Positions 24,538-36,739 are shown, numbered from the stretch's first letter. The stretch is 64,000 bases of DNA from Lumnitzera littorea (GCA_024138015.1 JAMXBB010000011.1:35882989-35946988); one strand, 5' to 3'. Made by a program: numbers and translations. The notes: generated by a model not told the origin, from the sequence alone.

Positions 24538-27034
24538 TGGTTAAGTTATAACCAACTGGGTGGATTAGTTATAACTTAGCTATCGGTCTATCGATTTAAA
24601 AAACCAAGTTCTAAAGCGACTTTTTTTCAAAACTAGAAAAGCTGAATTCAGAGGTTAGGACTTTTAAACCCTTATGTATACCATTGATTTTCTAAAATTA
24701 ACTTTAATCTTAAAAAATCACCTTTTTTATTTTATAAGATGAAACTCAATTTAATGATTATAATTGGACAAATGAAATAATCTAAACTAAAAAGGGAAAA
24801 TTAGGTTTTCTTCATTTTTATCGTACCCCATAGGTGCCTGCGTACCTACCATTCAGGATCAGACATACGTAGTTCTTTTTTCGTAAAACTTTAGTGGGTT
24901 GATTTGGTTTTAATTTGAAAACAATTGAGTTTATGTTTTATTCAATTTTAATTTATTCAAGGAAATTCCTAAAAATATCCTAATTGGTTTTTTAATTTTT
25001 GGAAACTTTAAAATGATTCTAATTTGGAAAGCGGTCTATTTATTTTCATTTATTTTTAGAAAATCAATTTTTTTAAGTGACAAAAGGAAATAATAATCTT
25101 TTTATTTACTTATTTATTTTTTTATTTTTATATTTTATTTATTTCTTCTTCTTTTTTTATTTTTTTATTTTTATTTTATCACTTAATCTATTTATCACTT
25201 ATTACTTATGACTTATTATATCTTACTTATTTAAACTAATAAAATAAAACCAATTTAACTTTTTTTTTTCCTTTTTTCTTTTTCCCCTTTTTTTTCTCTT
25301 CTTTTTCTCTTTCCTTTCTATTATTATTATTTTCTATTACATTTAAATAAAACAAATAAACAAAATAAAATATATAAATAAATAAATAAATAAATAAACT
25401 TTGAACGGATTCGGATGTATAGGTCGAACCTAGGCAAGTTGGACAGGTCAGGTCAGATCGAGTCGGGTCGGTCAGCTCCATTAGATTCGAGTCAGGCTTT
25501 AATGCCTTCAACAGCAGCAACGAGCAGTAAAGGGCGATTCGGGTAGTTCTAGTGGCCAAAGCGAGGGGTTGAGAAGTTTTTTGTGAGTTTTGGATTGGGA
25601 ATATGGGGGCTAAGTTCAACGCCAAGGCTTGGGGTGGTCATTTGGCGGTTATGAGAAGTGGCGGTCGGCGGTGGTGTTTGGGTGGCACACAGCATAGCTA
25701 CTGGAGGCTAGTGGCTGGTTAGGTTAGGGGTTTTAGAGGTCGGGGAAAGTCGTGGTGGGTTGGTTTTGCTCTGCCATGGTGGTTAGGATAGTGTTTAAAA
25801 CTAGGTGTCACGGTTGTTAAGGTTAGGTGGCGGCGAACTTGGTGGCATCACTTAGGGCTATGGTAGTAGCTGAAAGTAGTCGCGTTTCGGGAGCTGATGG
25901 AGTGGAGGTCACAACCATGATGGTGGTTGAGCTCGAGGTTGGCTAGAGAGTGAAACTCAAAGAGGGAGAGAGAAAGTGATCGGGAAGGGATAAAGAGAGT
26001 TTGGGAGTTGATTCTGTATGTTGTTTGTGTCTTATGATCATCAATTTATACATAAATTCAACTTAGAAACAAAGGAAAGTTAAAATCAGATTTAATGAGA
26101 AATGCCTAAAAACCTAGCTTTTTTCCAATTTTTGAACATTGATTTAAATGTGCTTTTGACTGAATCTGGACTTGTTCTTAACACCAATTCGAAGCGTGTC
26201 ATGTCTAGTACGAGATTGATGCAAGAAACTATGTACCTGTATGTAGAATTTGTGCAGATATTAAAGCTAAAGTGGAGGGAGTGGGCTGTTCTTAAGAAGG
26301 AAAGAGGAGGAAATCGGGAGAAAATGGGGGAAAACCGAGGGAAAGAAAGGGAAAGTGCTTACATGGTGCTGACGTAGTGTCACATCAGCCAACTCGACAA
26401 ACCCTGACCTACCACATGTCAACACTTGACACGTGGCGACTGACATGGCATGCTATGTGGCTGACACGTGGCACTACATCAGCAAGGCCATCCAATCCGA
26501 TGATGCCACGTATCAAGACACGTGGCGCAATCAGATCCTGACATGTAGCAGTCTCTGATATGATTAAAAACAAAAAGTAAGAAAAAGGCTTCCCCCTGTC
26601 TTTACTAAGTTTCGAACCCAAGACCTCATGCTCAATGCTAGTAACATACCCATATGCTTAACCGTCGGGCTTTTGGCCTGTTCCTTGTCTATATGTGCAA
26701 TTAGACTCGGTCAACTTGGGTTAGATTTAAATCTAAACCCGAGTTCAACGGCCTAACTCCTAAACCTAGATTAAAATCAAAAATCTACTCTAACAAAATG
26801 TTATTTTCTAAAATTTTTTATTTTTTCAATTTTTTGTTACTTTTCAAAATTTCTTATTTTTTTTGTATTTTTTCAAAATTTCTTATTTTTTATGCTTTTT
26901 CCTAGTTTCCTATTTTTTTTTTATATTTTGGGGCTTTCTTTAATTTTCTTTTTTTTTTTTTTTACTTTTCCTAATTTAAGACCCTATAACCTAATTTGAA
27001 AAATAAAAGGGGTGGGGGGAATTAGGTATCTACA
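24520..27034 (-). repeat. 5' LTR of the Ogre/Tat-like element
   Basis: About 2.5 kb. On the minus strand it starts TGTAGATACCTAATTCC at 27034. The right 2.07 kb is the counterpart of 11821-13913; the first 440 bases (24520-24965) are unique here. It contains T-rich and A-rich runs, a GT-rich segment near 25620-25960 and a G-box cluster. The inner boundary is approximate. Confidence 0.78.
26415..26530 (-). promoter_or_regulatory. cluster of G-box/ABRE-like CACGTGGC motifs in the LTR
   Basis: Three GACACGTGGC copies start near 26428, 26462 and 26517, with a GCCACGTATC copy near 26504 and a degraded CACATGTC copy near 26412. Reading from the LTR start they lie 500-620 bases in, as expected for upstream control elements. 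CACGTG cores bind plant bZIP and bHLH factors, and ACACGTGGC resembles the abscisic-acid response element. Any activity is an inference. Confidence 0.5.
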
Positions 27035-29622
27035 ATAATACTAAAGTAATCCATTAGAAATTAGTATGTTGTATTATAGATCATATCCATCTTCTAATTA
27101 TAAACTAGGTTAGTATTATAAGGAGTTAAGTATTTAGATGATGCTTTAGTAGGTATTAGTATCCTAAATGACATATTTCATAATAGTTACACTAAGTACC
27201 ATCATAAATAATGTATATATGATATAAATACTTAGAGGGAGATTTCATTAACTATTTTTACTATTCATTTCAAGAATCATCACATTTCCTTAATTCTTCT
27301 TCCAATTATCCTCGATTACCCCATTATATGCATTCAAATAATATGTAATTTTAAGAGTGTTGACTAAGTCAACATTTGACCAAGTTAACAAATGTCATTG
27401 TCATTTAGAGTTTTCTTCCACTTTCTTGATTTTTTCATTCAATTATCACATGTAAGTTTCTTTCTTTTTCTTATCCTTGTTGTCTACTTCATGGATGAAT
27501 CTAGACCCTACTTATTTCATGTATAAAACACAAATTAAGACAACATAAACCCCTTTTCCCCTTCCATTTCAAACCGTAAACTCTCCTTTGCTTTGTCATC
27601 TTCAACTTTTCCAAAATTTTGCTTTCACAATTTCAACTACCACCACACACCAATCTACCATATCTACTTGCTTTCCTTTTCAAATTACAAAGGAGAGAAA
27701 GGTATGACTTCCTTTGATCATCTAATTTAATAGTTAGTTAGTATCAATCTTATGTTGGTGTAGAAAGCTTATGTAATATGTACATATGTGTTGTAGAAAA
27801 TAGGAATCCTTATACCATGTTTAGAAGTGTAGAAATACTTAAGTGTACATGTAGAAATACCTAGGTACCTACAACAAGTGAATGCATATGAGGTGTTTGT
27901 GTAAAGGTTTGGTGGAATACTTAGCACAAGTGTAAGAAATCCTTATTTAAATGAAAGGAGAACACATATACATATGCTTAAGCATGTGTATATAAGAATA
28001 CACTAGATGAATACATGTATAGATACTTTTATGCATATGTATCCTTTATGTACATAACCAAAAAGAAGGCATATACTAACTATACATACATATACATTGC
28101 TAAATAAGCCCTTAAGTGCAAAAATATGAAATTAGTAAAGTTTTCTTAAGAAGATACTCTAGGCATACGAAAATACGTATATCACCATATGTGTATATAG
28201 GTATATGTACTAGTATACATATGAGTACACAAGTATACATACTAGTATGTCAGAAGTATAAGTATATATATATATATAATGTATGTGTAAAGTATATGAA
28301 TACATAAAGATAAATATATATATATATGTAATGGATGATGATGTAAGCAATGACATAATTAAATGATAACATAAGCGATGACATAAGCAATTGATGACGT
28401 AATCTAAAATAATAAACCATAAGATCATCTAAGTGTAAGAATTAATGGCTAATGAAATCATTAACTACTAAAATAGAACATAAAACTAGCCAATAGGAAT
28501 AACTAAGCTTAAATAGTTAGAATTTCAATAAATTTAGTATATATCATAAAATACGAGACTTAACGTCTAAAACAGACATCACCATATGAACGTGTGTCTG
28601 AAAACAATGAAAAATGATTATAAATTCGTAAATATTGAAAATAGAATGAAAAAGTTACGTATGATTAGCAATTAGGTTTAATCAAATAAAAACTAATAGT
28701 AATCTAAGTAAAATTAGGTAGATAAATATCTAGAACTATTAGTTAATTCAATTACTTATTATCCATGTTATCTCGTAATGATCAGGTGATCCCAATAAGG
28801 GCAAGGATCTTCCAATCAATTATTATAACTAATGTGAGCCATCATGTCGAGTGAGTATTCTCGATGACTCTATACTTATTTTGTGTTTGTAGTTTTAGTA
28901 CACTTAAATTAAATAGTAATAACTTGATGCGTAGGGATTTGAGATATGCATGTACTTGATACTGATTGCTTACTGCAAAAAATATTGTTTAATACAATAA
29001 TTGAGGATTTGATTGTATAATTGATTGTTACATGATTTGGATGGTTTACGGATATTGATTGATCGCCATATAATTTGACTTAATTATATTTGGCTTATCT
29101 TAAATTAAAAGGGTCATGCATTATCCATGCATTGTATTACTTCTTCCAACCGTCGCTTTACATAGAGGTAAAGAGAGGCCTTGCGAGGGTTGTTTATATA
29201 TATTAAAGCATTTTTGTATAGTACACTCATACAACATGACCTTATACAAACCTACGAGCTTACTATGTGATGGTGATACAAACCATATAGCTTAGGGTCA
29301 AGTCTAGAGATCTCCGCTGTAGGGTATGAGTGTCAACTGTAGGGGCCGCCTCACCGCTAAGCTTAGGATTTTGTGTACTACTGAATTTTCATAAATGAAA
29401 ATGTATTTTATGAAATACGGAATTCAAATTTATGGTTAAAAACCTAGGTGCTAGAGCCTGGTTGTGATTGATGCCGATGTATCTCCAATCTTTATCTCGG
29501 AGGGCGTTAAAATCCGATATTATGTACAACACCGGTTAATTACATATATTGTTTAGCATACTGTGTATGCATGCACTCATGTGATTGTAATAATTTGTTT
29601 TATAACTTGCTTACTAATATAG
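27035..29622 (+). repeat. middle piece of the 3.26-kb solo LTR
   Basis: An AT-rich, non-coding stretch that continues the outer LTR to the right of the Ogre/Tat-like element. A TATAAAAC box at 27522 is followed by a C-rich start-like region. The stretch 27960-28330 is rich in alternating TA/TG/CA steps, including (TA)n near 28264-28280. It ends with CTTGCTTACTAA and the left TATAG duplication (29618-29622). Confidence 0.7.
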
Positions 29623-32600
29623 TGTAAGCTCCAAAGTTCAGCCAAGTAACCGTAAGATTGAACTTAGAACTCAAAGTTTAAGGCGATTGGCTAAAGGATC
29701 CGATCACACCCAAATTATAAACTATTGAGAGAAATATTAGTAAAAATGACCCCGTAAACTTAAATTTAAGAAAATAAATAGTAAAATAGAAGACTATAAA
29801 ATTTTCAAATTTTAAGCATAATAACTGCTAATTACCGAAAAGGCAAAAAGTGTAATATAATAACTAATAAATTATTAGAGATAGATTATATGTATACTAA
29901 AAATTTTAGAATGACCAAAATAATATTTAGGAATGTTCACGTGTACCCTACATGTATTTACGTATAGATAAAAATACGCGTAATTACTAAAATTGGCCGA
30001 AAACTAAGCAAATAATTAAAGAAAAATATAAAATAATTATGGAAAAATAAGAAAAAATTAGAAGATGATAAGATGAATCAAGATAAGGTCGTGGCAGGTC
30101 CAAAGCTGCAAAATAAAAATTAGCCAATAAAAATTGAACAACTTAAAAGCCAAAAATCAAGGAATTTGGACAAAGTCTTGTCAAATTAATGCATATTAAT
30201 TACAGAAAATGTCTATAAATAGGGAAAAATTTACAGAGCTCATTTGGACAGTTTGGAAAGTGAAAAAATTAGGGAGAGTCGAAAATTCGAGAGAAAATCC
30301 AGAAAATAAAAAAAATAAGAAAAACTGTGCAGTTAAGGGTTTTAAAAGGAACCTACACCAGACGAGGAGCTGGAAGTGGACGGCTACCACCACCACACGG
30401 TGGTGGCAGCGCCCAGGCCGGCCGACAAGGCCACGGCGGCCCACGGTGGCCGGAGCCACCTAAATCGGTGAGTTCGATTTCCAGCCCGAATCTTGTAAAT
30501 TTTTGTAAAAATAATAAATATAATTAGAAAATTATGAATTTTGTTATTATGGGATATTTTTGTATGTAGATTTAGGGAAAAATATTGATTTAGTTTAATT
30601 ATGTCTGGAAATATAGGGTTCTTAACAAATTGTTCAAAACCGAGCATGATTAAACCGGAAAATAAATAGGCTTAGGAGTGTAGTTTAGAGCTCAAAATTT
30701 TTTTGTAGGATTCTTATATGATGTAGAACAGTGCTATGAAGCCATTTTTTTTTTAAATTAATTTTCGAAATTTTTAAGTTAATTTTTAGCCCTAAAATGA
30801 TGGTAAAATTAGGTGATTTAGGGTTAATTATGTAATTAAATGATTAATTTCTGATTTAGTGAATAATTATATGTTTTAGGATGTGGAAATCTGATGGAGT
30901 ATGATACATGTAGCATTTAGGGTGTTAGGTGTAATTATTAGGTTAATTATATAGTAAATGAGTAATAGGAAAAAAAATAATTAATTTTGTAAATTAGGGA
31001 AATTTGGAGTAAAATCTAATTTAGGATGGATTTAGACATTTTGAAATAATAATTGATGTTTAGGGATAGTAATTAAAGTGATAGAAATATTAGAAGTGCA
31101 TTATGTACATAATAGGCAATAATGCATAATATGTAATTTTTGGAAATATACTAAATAGAAAATATTAGAATAAAAATTGATATTATGAGAATAATAAAAA
31201 TGTATGATAAATCTGATAGGAAACTGGAATTTATGTAATTATATGAAAAATATAAAAATTTCTCACATTAGTAGTGAATTCGGTACACTAATATGGATTT
31301 AGGTGTACCGGGTAAAATAAATACTAACTAGGGGTAATAATGGTATTTAGGAGATCGGGAAGTAATGTGATTAATTTCACATTATGGGTTGAAACGGATT
31401 TTTAGGATTGAAACCTAAAACATTACTTAGAAATTAAATTAAAACCTAATTTAGAAATCGATGCGAAAATCGAACTTAAACCTAACCCCAAATCTAGAAT
31501 AAGTGTAAAAGACTTAATACCTAGATAATTAGGCATATTTAACCTTAAACAAAACCTAATAATAAGCGTTGTAGAATAAAACGAACTTATAGTATTTATA
31601 TGAAAAGCTGAAACCACGTTCGTGTTATAGGGATGATCGGCGATGGCTTGAGCAAATCGGACCTCGAGTGAATGAGCGAGGAGTCGAGATAAGTTGGGAT
31701 TAATACGATGCTGTATTTTGGAGACTTAAGATTATGCTTGGTTGTACTTGTTAGATAGTTGAATGTATGCATGTGCTTGATTATGGGTGATGCTATGATT
31801 CTCTTTGTTGCTCTGGTACATATTGTATGAATTGTATGTAATGATTAATCACCCTAAACTGGACTTAATTAAATATACGACCAGTAATCATAATCGAACA
31901 TGCATGGCAACCCGTTAGGGGATTTAGGACTCTCCGGCCAAATACCGACCCCTTCGGAAGAGATAGCGCAGGATTGCAAAATGGTCCCTTCTTTATCCTC
32001 AGTCGAACTAAGTGACAGGAGAGGAGGTCGCGGCGGGGGTGAAGACAGTGGTTCGAAGGTAGTCGCGGGAGGAGCAAGGTCTCCATTACACAAGCCTGGG
32101 TTTGGTTGTGAGCTTTTGCATTAATGGTAACTCCTCAACCCGGATTAGAGCGGGCGCAATTTCTCTAATCTCACGACGGACCGGACAACGTCGTGCGATG
32201 GCATTTGCTTGCACATGCATTGCATCTAATAAGTGATTGAAAACCTTGTTGTGTGTATGGTATAGTTTTAAGTCCTCCGTCCCTACTTACTGAGCTGTGG
32301 TTGCTCACATCCCTATAGACGTCGTGCAGGTGCTGGCTAAGAAGCGGATACCAATTACTCTGGAGCTAGCAACTGCTGGATCCTGGGGAGTGAGGAAAAG
32401 CATGTGAAGAATAAATATATATTTTTAAGGTTTAAGCTTTTACTTTAGAACTTTTCATTTTTGAATAATGTAATAACTAGGAAATATATTACGGAGAAAT
32501 CTTATAAACCTTAATTGTAATAGCTGTATTATAATATATATATCTTTCCTCACTTTCTTAGAGAAATGATTTATATAAATTACAAACTGTTTCCTTCAAA

Positions 32601-32723
32601 GCGGGTTAGTCGTGGACGCCTTGTGTAGATCAGGTCTAAGATAGCGGTTGTAAAGCCAACTTCTATCTTAGGATGGTTTACACGGCGAGGGCTGTTACGA
32701 CTCTGCCGCTTCGGGGCGTGATA
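29623..32723 (+). mobile_element. solo LTR (3101 bases), Del/Tekay-like, TATAG target duplication
   Basis: Starts TGTAAGCTCC at 29623 and ends GGGGCGTGATA at 32723, between identical TATAG repeats (29618-29622 and 32724-32728). The last A-pair stands where CA would be expected, a single-base change. A TATAAATA box is at 30214-30221, followed by a transcribed-looking stretch. The 3' part (32220-32350) has the ACTGAGCTGTGGTTGCTCAC region common in large chromovirus LTRs. The small ORFs at 30196-30647 and 31865-32124 overlap on both strands and have no motif; I treat them as chance. No internal retroelement region is present. Confidence 0.8.
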
Positions 32724-33203
32724 TATAGTATGAGGGATAACCCATTAAGCTCTTGTAGCTTATTCCCTAATAGTTTCTCTTTTGTAGGTTGATAGATAAT
32801 TGGGCATGAGTTAAGAGCAAAGCATTGAGTGTAAATATTGAAATGTTCTAGAGGTTAGAATTAGAGAAAGATTGTATAGCTCATTTGAGACTTTAAATAT
32901 AATTATATATTTAGATTTAGTAACTTCAATAAGTTTAAATTTCAAGTTTGTTCTATTAGATCTTATCATTTGGTAGAGGATATCAATTCTCTATGGTTTT
33001 GAGGAACTGTAGGATATTGGACATCAATAGTGATTTATATTTATATTTTACAATAAATTAATTACTTAAAAATCAATAATCTTAATGATTTATCATTTAG
33101 AGTCTTGCAATCTTTTACTTGTAAGGCGGTTTTCATATCATAGGCACACACATGTTATGGAAATTTTAGGTAATCCTACTAACTCCCCTTTAGGGTCCTG
33201 ACA
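32724..33203 (+). repeat. right piece of the 3.26-kb solo LTR
   Basis: After the right TATAG copy the outer LTR resumes with a GCTCTTGTAGCTTATTCCC segment, equivalent to the GAGCTGTGGTTGCTCAC segment of the inner solo LTR. It runs to CCTGACA at 33203. Non-coding. Confidence 0.7.
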
Positions 33204-33920
33204 GAGCTCTCCCATGCCTATCAATGATCTCTAAATGCCAACCTAAGGAATGTTTAGAAAACAATTCAGTTCACTTACGATCAACTTGGCCAACATCATC
33301 TTGAGCTACCTAAACAATGTTTAAGCTAAGCTTACCATAGAAGAGCCTACATGTCATCTTCACATTAGCTAGAATGTTCATACGCTAAAATCTATTTCCG
33401 CCTGCAACCTACCAATATCTACCAACTACATGTCCAAGCCTCTCACTTGATGGAATCTGCTACTCAAATCACCTATTTTCTTATTTCTCTTTTATACTCT
33501 TTTACATTCCTTGTACTTTACCTCTTTTAGATAGTACCCTTTTTGTCTTTTCCACTTTTAACAAAGGATGCCTTAGATTTTTGGGTATAAATATCTCCTT
33601 TTATGTAACTGCAAGATCATCGTCTTTTGAATCATTAAGTATACAGAATCTTCTTTCTTCTTGTGAGCTATTTGTGCTTACTTGTCTAACTCTTATCTTT
33701 AAGTAAAACTAGGTGGCAAGTAACCTCATTGAACTAACTTGTATGTCATATCGAGCTAGTTTGTAGGTTTATAGAGTTCCTTGGTACGTCATATCCTTGG
33801 ATTAGTTCATAGGTTTTTGCTTATTTTTTCCACATTCTATCCTTCATTTCAAGCTTTCTGTAAGCTTAGACCCATCCCCTTTGTACAGTTGTCCTCATTT
33901 ACTCCTAACATAGCATAAGC
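33204..33920 (+). repeat. 3' LTR of element 2, right piece
   Basis: Begins with the right GAGCT target copy (33204-33208) and continues as the counterpart of 4951-5668, with the TATAAATA box near 33586. It ends near 33920, where alignment with the 5' LTR stops. Confidence 0.87.
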
Positions 33921-34352
33921 TTGATTAAGTCAAGAAGCAATTCTGATGACGTAGGGGCAAAATATAGGTAAGGCAGTAGTCATTGAAGAACTGTTAGAGG
34001 TTCTATATAAGGTGAGTGTCGAGCTATCTTACAAGTTAATACCAGTCTCTTTATAGCTCAAATCAATCCGATAGGTCGATATTGTTCTCCATTCAACTTA
34101 AGTCAATCTTTATGAAGCTTAAGGTTAGATCTTTAGAGGACACATTCATTTGAATAAATGTTGGGTTACTAGAATAGGCCGACAGTCGGTGTAAAAAGGT
34201 GGTGCATATGTAAATCACCTCATCCATAGAAAGTTGAGCATTAAGAATACATCTAGCTAAGTTCTAAAGGCCTCAAAGCTAGGCTCTTGTAATGGGACAA
34301 GAGCTCGAAATAATAACGGACGAGGTTGGAATACCATTATGCTTGTTATTAT
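33921..34352. other. unassigned stretch
   Basis: About 430 bases to the right of element 2. I saw no domain, long ORF or clear repeat match inside the window. A short frame (MGQELEIITDEVG near 34294) is too brief to interpret. Confidence 0.4.
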
Positions 34353-35744
34353 TGATGTGCTTAACCTAACTTTACTTTTTATAACAAATACAAAAACGTA
34401 TTATTACTAGCGAGTGCACTAGGTTATTTATGCAGTAATACTACTGGTTAGGACTAAGTTGAACCTATAGGGAATGACATCTAATTATCAATAGTATCAG
34501 TCCCGTCTAAATTTAGGTAATTAAAATAACAAATTTATTAAATAGGTAAATTCTAAAGAAAACTAAATTAACAAAATAAATAAATCTAGAAATTCAATAT
34601 CTTAAAAGATTTAATTGCAAAACTAACTATGAAAATAAAGGAGTTTTTAACGGGTTTAGTTTTAAAATAATTTAACATTAGGCATTCCTTCCCTCGAAGC
34701 AAATATTCAAGATCAACTTATTTATCCTTTCTATTAGTTAAGAAGAGATAATCTAAACTAGCCATTTCTTATTCGTAAAGCTTAATTGAATTAAAGAGCA
34801 TATATTATGTCTTCTTTAATTGAAATCATCTAGTTTACGGTAAGCAATTAGAAGAGGTCTTGCAACTCAATTCTAATTAACACTGCAACAAAGTTAAAAC
34901 ATATATTGTTGTGATTAGAGAATTAAAGACTTTAAACGATAAACACAATTCATAAACTGATATCTAAAAATCTAATAAGTGGTATTAATTAAGCATGAAC
35001 GAGAAATAATAGATAAGATACTATCCAAATCAAGAATTTATTGAAAAGAATGAAACAAACTTTTGGGAGTTCCAATCTCCAATTCGAGATCAAATATCAC
35101 TCTTATTATTTCCTAATGTTGAAATCTAAAAAGAAATGAAAATAAAACTACTCTTCTAAATCTCTAATTGAATTCTTCTATTTTAATTCTATTATATAAG
35201 TTCTATTCTACTCTATTTTACTTTTCCATTTTTCTATTCTATTACAAGGCCTACTATTTATATTACGAGGGATCTTATATAAAAGTGGGCTTATAGGGTG
35301 CAATTATATCTTTCTTGAATGGTTTCAATTCTTTCTAATAATAATGTAGGATGACCACACCCTAGAACTATAGCCATGGTCTTCGCATATAATAAGAGAT
35401 ACATGTCACATCTAGAATTGGGAACTCGGCATCATTCAATAAATGACACATGTCTTTCATTCATGAAATGACCATGGCCTAAGACCACGGATGTGGTCTT
35501 TGCCCATTAAGCTCTTGACTTAATTTCTTTTCCTTAGAATTTCATGTACCTTCATCATCACATATATATTTTTTAGTATTACGCATTTTTACTATCAAAA
35601 ATATAAAAATATAGAAATTAATATAGCAAAGTGTTAAAACAAAATTTTAACAATAAAGTACTAACTTACACTAAAATTATACTAAAAAGCCAATAAAAGC
35701 AGTATAAAATCAACCTAAAAAAAAGGCACAATTAAGCTTTATCA
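34353..35744. repeat. LTR-like unit A (1.39 kb), TGAT...ATCA ends
   Basis: Starts TGATGTGCTTAACC and ends AAGCTTTATCA; AT-rich and without ORFs. It shares its size, ends and a GGTAATTAAAAT box (163 bases from its start) with unit C (58375-59818), where the box is 158 bases from the start. No matching target duplication was found (ATTAT left, GTGGT right). Most likely a solo LTR of a family repeated in this window. Confidence 0.5.
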
Positions 35745-36640
35745 GTGGTGTTTTTCCTTTATCGGTTGTACATGAAACTTCTTCAGTAGGAGCATAAGTT
35801 TATATGTCATTATTAATCATCCACTTCTACCTCCTCAGATGAATGTACTAAATTGTCTATATCATCATCTAGTAATGGGAGGCTCTCTAATTATGCTATT
35901 TTAGCTTACAACTCCTTATTACATGTAAGAACTTCTTCATTTCTTTTGGTTATTACTTCATTTTCCTTTGCTAAATTAGTGTAAAGTTGTTCAAACTGAG
36001 TAATCCAATCAGTTTCCTTATGGTTAGGTATAACATCCCTTGGCCTAAGTTGATGGGTTGTAGTAGCTCCACTAGCACTCTTAGTAACATGTGACTTTAC
36101 AACCACGTTAAGGATCTAAAACATAGAGGCACCAAAGTGTTGTTTATGAATTTGGACTCAAACAATGATCTATAAAATAAAGCACATTAAGCTATGGGGC
36201 CTACTAAGGCTATTCGATATTGTCACTCCAATGTTTAAGTTAGAAATTTGAAGGTAAGGTATTTAAGTAAAAAGAGAGTAAGGCAAGAGAGTCTACACAG
36301 AGCTTTCTTATTGCACTCCTTAGACATCTATAGGGGCAGCTGATAACTGTAATGGAGTGGTAGTTGAACTACTTAGGACATGTAAAGCTCTATTATTTAG
36401 GGCATGTGCTAAATGTGAGACTTATGGGTAGTTAAGAAATCATCCTTTGTGGTAACTACCAAATTGTTCACACTTCTACCTTATTTGAAAGTATAAACTC
36501 ATAGACCAAGCCTAAGTGATCTAAACTTAAGGTTCTAAGCCTTAGAGCTCTAACCCTAAGCTATTTTGAACCTCTTTGAACAAGTCATATAGTTTTAGGT
36601 CTAACCTAAATGTTGTTCAATTATTGTTTGTAAGCTATAA
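35745..36640 (-). mobile_element. 5' fragment of a Tat-like element: LTR piece, primer site and gag start
   Basis: On the minus strand, an LTR ends at about 36139 with AACA. A primer-like TTTGGTGCC follows (36127-36137), then an ATG at 36106. The ORF 36106-35906 begins MVVKSHVTKSASGATT and resembles the gag start of the complete element at 47980 (MVTKTRLTKSVGGPTS), including the following Gln/Leu-rich helix. The gag is cut at 35744 by unit A. The right end of the LTR is a guess from the 570-base LTR of the related element. Confidence 0.6.
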
Positions 36641-36739
36641 GAGCAACTACCTTGACTGTAAAAGGTTGAAATAAGGTAACACAGCTTGACTCATAGCTTC
36701 AAATAGGTTAGATGCTTGCTTAAAAGACCTTAGGTGAAA

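Larger units (their letters stand above)
11821..27034 (-). mobile_element. Ogre/Tat-like Ty3/gypsy retrotransposon, decayed, about 15.2 kb
   Basis: The element reads on the minus strand. From right to left it has a 5' LTR (27034 to about 24520), a long leader, an extra ORF upstream of gag (23789-22287), gag and protease (22023-19212), RT to integrase (about 18960-15590), a 3' untranslated region with an 84-base tandem repeat, a polypurine tract at 13914-13927 and a 3' LTR (13913 to 11821). The pre-gag ORF, the second archaeal-type RNase H and the large LTR are hallmarks of the Tat lineage, Ogre type. The outer end of the 3' LTR is missing about 440 bases, so no target duplication is visible. 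Confidence 0.85.
11620..33203 (+). mobile_element. solo LTR of about 3.26 kb, itself split by two later insertions
   Basis: The outer boundary is exact: TGTAAACCC starts at 11620, CCTGACA ends at 33203, and GAGCT flanks both sides (11615-11619 and 33204-33208). The same GAGCT occurs once at the homologous place in the intact LTR (4946-4950). Removing the Ogre/Tat-like element and the inner solo LTR leaves 11620-11820, 27035-29622 and 32729-33203, about 3.26 kb without coding sequence. A TATAAAAC box is at 27522. Size and the TGTAA...TGACA ends suit a Del/Tekay-type chromovirus LTR, but that lineage is an inference. Confidence 0.8.
4803..33920 (+). mobile_element. Ty3/gypsy LTR retrotransposon (element 2), expanded by nested insertions
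   Basis: Element 2 has both LTRs, a primer site and gag-pol in the same order as element 1. Its own sequence is 4803-10352, 11241-11619 and 33209-33920, about 6.6 kb. The rest is inserted DNA. An 883-base solo LTR lies in the integrase region, and a 21.6-kb nested block interrupts the 3' LTR. When the two 3' LTR pieces are joined they total about 860 bases, against 866 for the 5' LTR. The right end near 33920 was placed by alignment with the 5' LTR; a flanking target duplication could not be checked because the left end of the tandem array is outside the window. Confidence 0.88.

Noticed and set aside
25236..25625. 129-codon minus-strand ORF with a Lys-rich tail
   Set aside because: Lies wholly in the LTR; the tail comes from a T-rich tract and the homologous LTR does not keep the frame.
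30196..30647. Overlapping ORFs on both strands in a GC-richer patch
   Set aside because: They lie after the TATA box of a solo LTR, overlap in several frames and have no motif.
31865..32124. ORFs on both strands, Arg/Ser/Pro-rich
   Set aside because: Inside the same solo LTR, mutually overlapping, no domain.
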